From: Paramyrothecium sp. XJ0827
Lineage: Eukaryota > Ascomycota > Sordariomycetes > Hypocreales > Stachybotryaceae
Length of the DNA stretch: 64,000 nt
Reading direction: 5' to 3'
Assembly: GCA_020881915.1 (NCBI GenBank)
Contig: JAJFPB010000005.1
Coordinates: 1 to 64,000 of the forward strand
The notes beneath the pieces are model-generated. The model saw only the letters and a program-made list of their open reading frames with translations. It made no database searches and was not told where the DNA came from. Shown here piece after piece: positions 58,412 through 64,000 of the stretch (position 1 is the first letter of the stretch; each line of letters opens with the position of its first letter). The translations under genes were made by a program, and so were the position numbers.

Positions 58412-59440
58412 CTAATCCACTGTAGCGAAAGATCTCGCAAAACGCCTAGTAAGCATAGCACAGCAGGAGCTTTGTGTATTCATGATATTTGCTACTTTAA
58501 TATCCGGCGCCATGCCGTATCAGAGCAAGCCATCGTCAAGAGTTCCCTTTTGGGCAACTTCGCCCTCGATCCACAGGGTACTGTTACCAGTGTAGCCCTT
58601 GTATCGAACCTCGGGGTTTGCCTCCTGCCACAACCATCACAGGCGATCGACTTGTGCGTGGTGGAGGGAGAAGAGAGGCTCTAGGAATGATCGTGACATT
58701 CGAATCGATGAAACGTTCGGGAGCTCAGTGTCCACGTTTACCACTAGGGGATGTGGAAGAACTCATATCGCAACCGACTGCTATGTGTATGGCACCGTGA
58801 GGAATTCCTCGAGGTCGTTTCTGAACGTATCGTGATTGCCGATGAGCCAAGGGTTTTCGATGACTTGAGGAGTGTACGCTGAAGACAGCATATTTCCTGG
58901 TGTCAGGCTACCGCTGTTGAATCCTCTCGCAAGGCAGTGTGGTTGGTAAATGGAAGTGATCCGTGATACTCGCAAATTCTTGAACGGTCCGTTGTCGACG
59001 CAGCGCCAGTCACCCTTGGTCCTGTTCCTACGTCCATCATCGCCAAAGCCTCTTATTGGGTCAAAAATCGAGGATTTAGGCATGTTCGCTACATCAAGCG
59101 TCCAGTCCCAATATCTGTGAATTGTGAGATGATGGTTGTTGAATTTGCAGGCTCAAAACAAGAGTACGCCATGGGGCTAGTATAGCCACGATTTCTAAGT
59201 TCAGACTAAGTGTACATAGTATTTGTGCCATAGCAGAGATTGGCGACGAAATGGACTGTTCGCCATGTCAGCATAAGCAATCCAAACCGGGCCGATGAAA
59301 ACAAGTACTTTGATCGAAAAGCTGAACGTGTATGTAAGAAAAGCCATTGTAACGGGACGTAGGCATGGAATGGTTGAACTGAGACCGTTTGGTGGTCAGG
59401 CACCACACTGCATCAGTATCCTTTATATGTTAGGTAGGTG
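58412..59440 (-). pseudogene. tyrosinase (type-3 copper oxidase) pseudogene
   Basis: Tyrosinases oxidise phenols to quinones using two copper ions held by six His. On the minus strand I read a broken N-terminal part (CLTTKRSQFNHSMPTSRYNG, then LLWHKYYVH for the family WHR), YWDWTLDV (59113-59102) and SSIFDPIRGFGDDG. CVDNGPFKNL and PHCLARGFN follow. The frame then loses one base near 58797 and continues GAIHIAVGCDMSSSTSPS. An intact 61-nt intron (58741-58681, GTAAAC...CTAG) joins this to EPLFSLHHAQVDRL-stop-WLWQ, the CuB motif (HHAxxDRxWW), and the tail ends LL-stop-YGMAPDIKVANIMNT. Both internal stops are TGA where Trp is usual, hence G-to-A changes. Decayed beyond function. The 5' limit is uncertain. 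Confidence 0.82.
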
Positions 59441-61850
59441 TGGTGTTTTTGAGTCGAATCCTAATAGCATTCATTCGTATCTCAGGTCGATCAGCACTCT
59501 TGCCAGTCCTATTTGTCCCAACATAAATTTTAGAGTATACAGTCCCTTCAGAAGTCCTCACATCCCTGAAGCATGATTGCCTTCACTGGAAGAGCAGTCA
59601 TGCGTAAAATGATTTTGACACGTTACCAGGACAATTCTCCGAACGGCCCCAAATGATTATTCTCTCTTCAAATTTTTTAATTGCCACTGGCCTATTCGGG
59701 CATGTGTCTGCGGAACGGTCCACTGCTGATCTCTTTGTATTAGAAGCTGACAGCGTCAACTGATATCTTTCTCTTGGTCTGTCAAGACTTATCTCATGGC
59801 AGCCAAAAGCTGCACCTAATACCCAGGAGAGCCCTACAGCCACGTATAACGAAATATCGTGGATTTCTGGCTATAGACCATGCGTACTTGACGCCGTCCT
59901 GAGACTTGATCAACGCAGCCTTTTGGTGCCGTAACGACCTCTAAGAAAGCATTGTCTATCCTTACGAATCTGCTCGGCTGTACGGAACGGGCTATTTGCT
60001 CGCTCAAGGTGCAGCAACTGCTGCTTATGAGATGGCGTGGATCCAGATTAACCGTGCGAAATTGTGGCTTGAATTGGGTCGAGGCCTTGGACGAAGCAAG
60101 CAACTTGGCGGCCCCAATTTAAGCCGCCTCCGGGCAAACCTAAGCTTCTCATGACCAAATGGCTCAACCCGATATCACCATTCGTCGCGATGTGTCCATC
60201 TGAGCTTCTTCGAGCATCGATGTTCGAGCTTTTCGTTTTCGAGCGCAATATTGCGTTCGTCCCCAAGCGGTGGCTGCTTCTCATCCCAAATGAAGACAAG
60301 GCATCAGGTGCGCTTCGCAGAAGAAGCTCAAAGCCCAATCGCTGTCTTCTCAACTGCAGCGGGAGATTCTCATTGCTGGACAAACGGGGCGAACTCCAAC
60401 CACAACGCGGCTCATAGAGGATAGCGGCGGTAGGACGTTAGACAAGAGCAAGCAGGGCTGCAGGAATGTAAATTCGGAAAGGTCAAATGTAACGAAAATT
60501 CCCAGTCTGTATCCAGTGCCAGCAACGCGGCTCCCTTTGTCGCCCTTTAGCATTACCACCTGTCCAATGGCATGCTTAGGTTCCCTGGGCATTCACTCGA
60601 GCTCCAGCAGAATTGTGGCCGGGTATTTTTCAGCCAGACAAGTGCTTGCAATAGTATTGGTTGAGAAATAGCAATAGAATGTTGACACCTACATCCGAAG
60701 ACAACCCGCTCTCGTTCCCGTTGGTTGAACATTTGCTATCTACCCCGTCGTTGGTCCGTGCAGTACAAGGTGTCATTGCTGGCCAGGACGCTTTCTACAA
60801 CAAGACTTCGCTGAGGAGGTCTTTGTCCGAGCGAAGTTTGGACATGAGGGCTTTGTAACGTGAGCTCGAAAAGCCCCAGGAAGTCAGGCCTTCAACCCTC
60901 GTGAGCGCGTTCCTCGTCGGCATTTCAGAAACCCAGGTGCAGAACAAGCCGTGGTCGTACAGTAAAGAAAATCCCTTTGGAGCCCGCGTCCTGATAAGGG
61001 GAGCCTTGGCAGATTCACATACATTGGTTGTCAATGTTAATCGACGTGAGATTCGAAGTGGTTACTGTAGGCTTGGAATACAGTAGACACGACCACCAAT
61101 CTAGCACTGCTACTATGAGCACATGTATATACTCTTCCGCCATACGCAGGGATATGAGATAATATTAGATACAGTATTAAGGCCACTGAGTATAACCGAA
61201 GGAGATTTACATATACTGGGAGGAAAAGGTAAACTTAAAATCAAGTTATAATACCTAGTTAAGTCTATTTTATTTAGCTTAATTATAGTCGATCCCGGAT
61301 TTTCATAGGCTGGAGTTAGGTCTCTACTAAATGCAGTATAATAGTGCGTAAGAATGCAATACTGGCGGGGTTCGTAATTTAATACAATCACATGGTTATC
61401 TGAGGGAATCAGCCCATGCTTTCCGAGCGAATTTATTATCGGGTTCTCGGCAATTTCAGAGAGTCTGGACCATGGGAATCTCTTGGCGAAGGATTATTTT
61501 TCTGGTCTCGTGTCGTTGACAGAGAATCGAGACGCTGTTGAAGAAGGGCTAATGATTGCAACAATCCTTCCGCCTGGGCAAAACCACAGGTAAATGATTT
61601 CTGTTCAAGCCACACCTGATCTGGGTAACCGAAACACGCGATGGATCCTCGAATTACCACTATTGTGAGCTAGCTCGTAAGCTTGACCACGATATATCTA
61701 GTGCTGTCAGTTGAGCCATACATACCCTTGCTAGTGTTCGGCTCACCTGTCCTATCCCTGCGAAACTATCATCCGCTCTCTGGGCTTAGTAGACCGGGCA
61801 TCTTCACCCTTGTCGATCTCAACACGATTTCTATAAGACTTCATGGATAT
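59441..61850. other. gene-free region, possibly with decayed sequence
   Basis: No frame could be assigned. Plus-strand stretches near 60000-60120 (AATAAYEMAWIQINRAKLWL) and 60680-60800 look protein-like but match no family I recognise and are short. A 300-bp AT-rich patch at 61100-61400 resembles a RIPped repeat fragment. Confidence 0.35.
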
Positions 61851-61908
61851 ATTGTCAACTGTGACACTTACTTTGATGCACAAGTAATTCCTGAACCATC
61901 AAGCAATC

Positions 61909-64000
61909 ATGCACCTGGCAAAACGCACCCTTGGTGCCGTCTTGGCCATACTCAGCGTGTCGGCGTTGTTTCCTCAAGTTATTCTTGCTCAATTCTGGGA
62001 TGGTCCATCGCCCTATGGCAATGATTCCGCTCCAGACGTAATCGCGGTTGATACAGCATGGAACAATTATTATCCAGACTACGAAGCAAACGGAACAAGT
62101 GTTCCCGACTTTGAAGTCGAAGTTGGTAGTGACGGCATTGACAATAATAACTTGTTCAACAGAGCTGCGAAGGACTTTTATCTGAGGGTCATGCCGCTTG
62201 GGGCATCCATTACAGAAGGCATAGCTTCATCAGACGGCAATGGATACCGCAAGCTACTGCGTCAGCAGCTGCGCTGGAAGGGCTGGAAAGTCAATATGGT
62301 TGGGTCAAAACAAAACGGAAACATGGCTGACAAGGTACGTTTAAGCAGACTCCCCTCCCACTAGGCATTCCTATTCATAAATGTCTCGACTGATGTCCGC
62401 TGTCGTAACTGACTTATCTCCTTAGGATAATGAGGGACACCCAGGATGGATTATCAGCGAAGTGCATTCTGCCTTCACCGCTAGTGCTAACATGAAGCCC
62501 AATCTTGTTCTTATCAATGCTGGAACGTAAGTTATTTGTCCATAAGCTATGTTTTGTATGACTCAAAAATGGTTGAATATTGGCTAAACAGCTTCTAGCA
62601 ATGATTGCAACCAAAATCTCCAGACGGATCAGGCTGGGACACGTATGAAAGACATGATTGATGAAATCTACAGCAAGATTCCTGGAGTGACCGTCATCCT
62701 CTCAACCCTCGTGTTGAATCGAGACCACGCAGCATGTGCGGCTGATGTGAGTCGACAATTTCGTGACCTTGTCCGCAACACCTATGCAGGACGAAGGATC
62801 GACCTTGCCGATATTCACGATACGATGGACATGTCGCATCTCTCTGGAGATGGCATTCACCCAAACGATGAAGGCTATAAGCTTTTCGCTGCTGTCTGGT
62901 GGGCTGCTATTGAGAGGCTGGAAGAGAGCATTCAGTCACCTGCCTCGGATAGCACCATCGACGACACTGTCATCACGAGCCCAAAAACTTGCACCAAGGT
63001 TGCAGGAAATGCGAGAGGGCCAGTCCGATCGCAACAGGGCAGCGGGCACGATAACGGCAATTACGTCCACGATCGCATCGAGCGAGGGGCGCTTGTTTCA
63101 GCACGAATTGAGAAGCGCAATGACCCCCTGTCTGTGACGCTACAAATTCCCAGCAGTGTCTTCTTCGCCAACATCATCAAGATCAATCCCAACGCTGGTC
63201 GTGATGAGGCGTTGGACGAGTGGATTCGTATCTTCAGAGAGACGAGCGGTAGCCTGACGTATTTCTTTCGTCTGAATATTGGAGGTGGCAACTTTGGCCC
63301 CTCGACAACATTTAGCGTCGGACAGGACTGCTCCCAGACCGGAAACGGTGAGTTACAGTCGAGGATTATTCCCTTCAATTATGCTTTGAAGAGGCGGCTA
63401 ATAATTCTCGCGACTCCAGTTTGGGCCTGGGCCGACTTTGTACGTGACCACCTTTACTCAATTCGTCATGAACTTTCACCCTGCTAATGCGGTAGGCTCG
63501 ATGATATAGAACAATGATGGTCTAGGTAAGTCAACATCATTCATAGTATGTCGTAAGTTTGTCTGACCAGAGTTAGATGATTTCTATTGCATTCGATTAA
63601 ACGGAGCTGTGGTTGTCTCGTTGAACCGTGGTGGCAACCCACCTACTTTTCAGTCTATCGGGGAGGTTTGTACTCTGCAACCATCTACTTCTCACTCTTT
63701 GCTGCGAGACGCTGATACAAGCACCATGAACTATAGGTGAACGGGGCTCCTGCTGGTACCAACAGCGGCCGTGTTCGCATTGCGGATATCGACGGTGACG
63801 GCAGAGCAGATTACTGTCTAGCGGAGACTGGTAGGCTTCGATGTTCACGCAACGGCGGCAAAGGGGACAGTTACTTCTGGCAGGGTTTCAGCGGAGAAAG
63901 TTCTAGACTGGACACCGTGTGGTCCAGTGCTGGCGTGGACGCATCTGCCATCTGGCTTACTGACATAAACGGTGACTTCCGTTCAGATGTGACCGTGATC
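61909..64000 (+). CDS. secreted SGNH/CE3-like esterase with FG-GAP repeats (3' end outside window)
   Basis: A deacetylase-like hydrolase, probably on acetylated polysaccharide. Signal peptide 1-27 (MHLAKRTLGAVLAILSVSAL...). SGNH blocks: S100 (MPLGASITEG), N177 (NAGTNDC) and D260/H263 (DGIHPNDEGY), in the order of carbohydrate esterase family 3. From about residue 433 FG-GAP/VCBS repeats begin with Asp-rich calcium-loop motifs (IADIDGDGRADYC, LTDINGDFRSDV). Exons: 61909-62334, 62426-62526, 62599-63347, 63420-63439, 63510-63525, 63577-63665, 63737 onward; all junctions are GT-AG and in phase, giving 555 residues so far. Exons four and five are only 20 and 16 nt; skipping them would break the frame. 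The gene runs off the right edge. Confidence 0.85.

Noticed and set aside
59450..59462. GAGTCGAATCC resembling a tRNA B box
   Set aside because: No matching A box, acceptor stem or terminator at proper spacing.
59598..60420. several short protein-like frames on both strands
   Set aside because: Cannot be connected by splice sites or matched to a family; left as unassigned DNA.

Overview
The window looks like a subtelomeric-to-accessory segment of a filamentous ascomycete (Pezizomycotina, probably a Sordariomycete). The evidence is short GT-AG introns of 50-80 nt, strong C-to-T and G-to-A decay of repeats (RIP, repeat-induced point mutation), Fot1/pogo-type DNA transposons, a chromodomain Gypsy retrotransposon, a telomere-linked RecQ helicase, and secreted fungal enzyme families. 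Species cannot be fixed from sequence alone.

Layout. 1-2.65 kb: pyrimidine-rich DNA with CCCTAA-containing 26-bp and 25-bp minisatellites and a relic of a helicase C-terminus; the motif orientation puts a telomere to the left. 2.67-7.50 kb: a long telomere-linked helicase (minus strand) with two N-terminal zinc fingers, a RecQ core and a Cys-rich tail, broken by about nine frame changes. 7.93-11.35 kb: a second, truncated copy of the same gene that has been RIPped. 11.8-16.65 kb: RIPped Gypsy fragments and very AT-rich DNA. 16.65-18.88 kb: a GC-balanced island with a dead FAD monooxygenase and an intact secreted DUF6923-type protein, bracketed by ~180-bp inverted repeats. 18.9-24.9 kb: RIPped DNA holding two structurally complete, un-RIPped pogo elements only 170 bp apart. 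24.9-28.7 kb: a secreted DUF7029/DUF7223-type gene and gene-free unique DNA. 28.7-42.1 kb: a long AT-rich block containing a complete but RIP-killed 7.97-kb Gypsy element (606-bp LTRs, GAAAA target duplication), a solo LTR and LTR fragments. 42.1-64 kb: ordinary base composition with accessory metabolic genes: an AKR7-like aldo/keto reductase, an NmrA-like oxidoreductase, a GPI-type cell-surface protein, a galactose oxidase, an SDR pseudogene, an F-box-like protein, a tyrosinase pseudogene, and the 5' part of a secreted CE3-like esterase with FG-GAP repeats.

Theme. The living genes outside the transposons are mostly secreted or redox enzymes with canonical TATA boxes about 80-105 nt upstream of the start codon. 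The dead genes (FAD monooxygenase, tyrosinase) carry TGA codons where the family has Trp, as expected if RIP or RIP-like mutation leaks into sequence near repeats.

The most unusual signal is that three unrelated un-RIPped repeats (the helicase and both pogo transposases) are broken by single-base losses almost always in the same direction and mostly at short homopolymers. The RIPped helicase copy still has the missing base at all five sites where the two copies can be compared. This is either assembly error confined to repeats that short reads cannot polish, or real recent slippage, and it decides whether these genes are alive.
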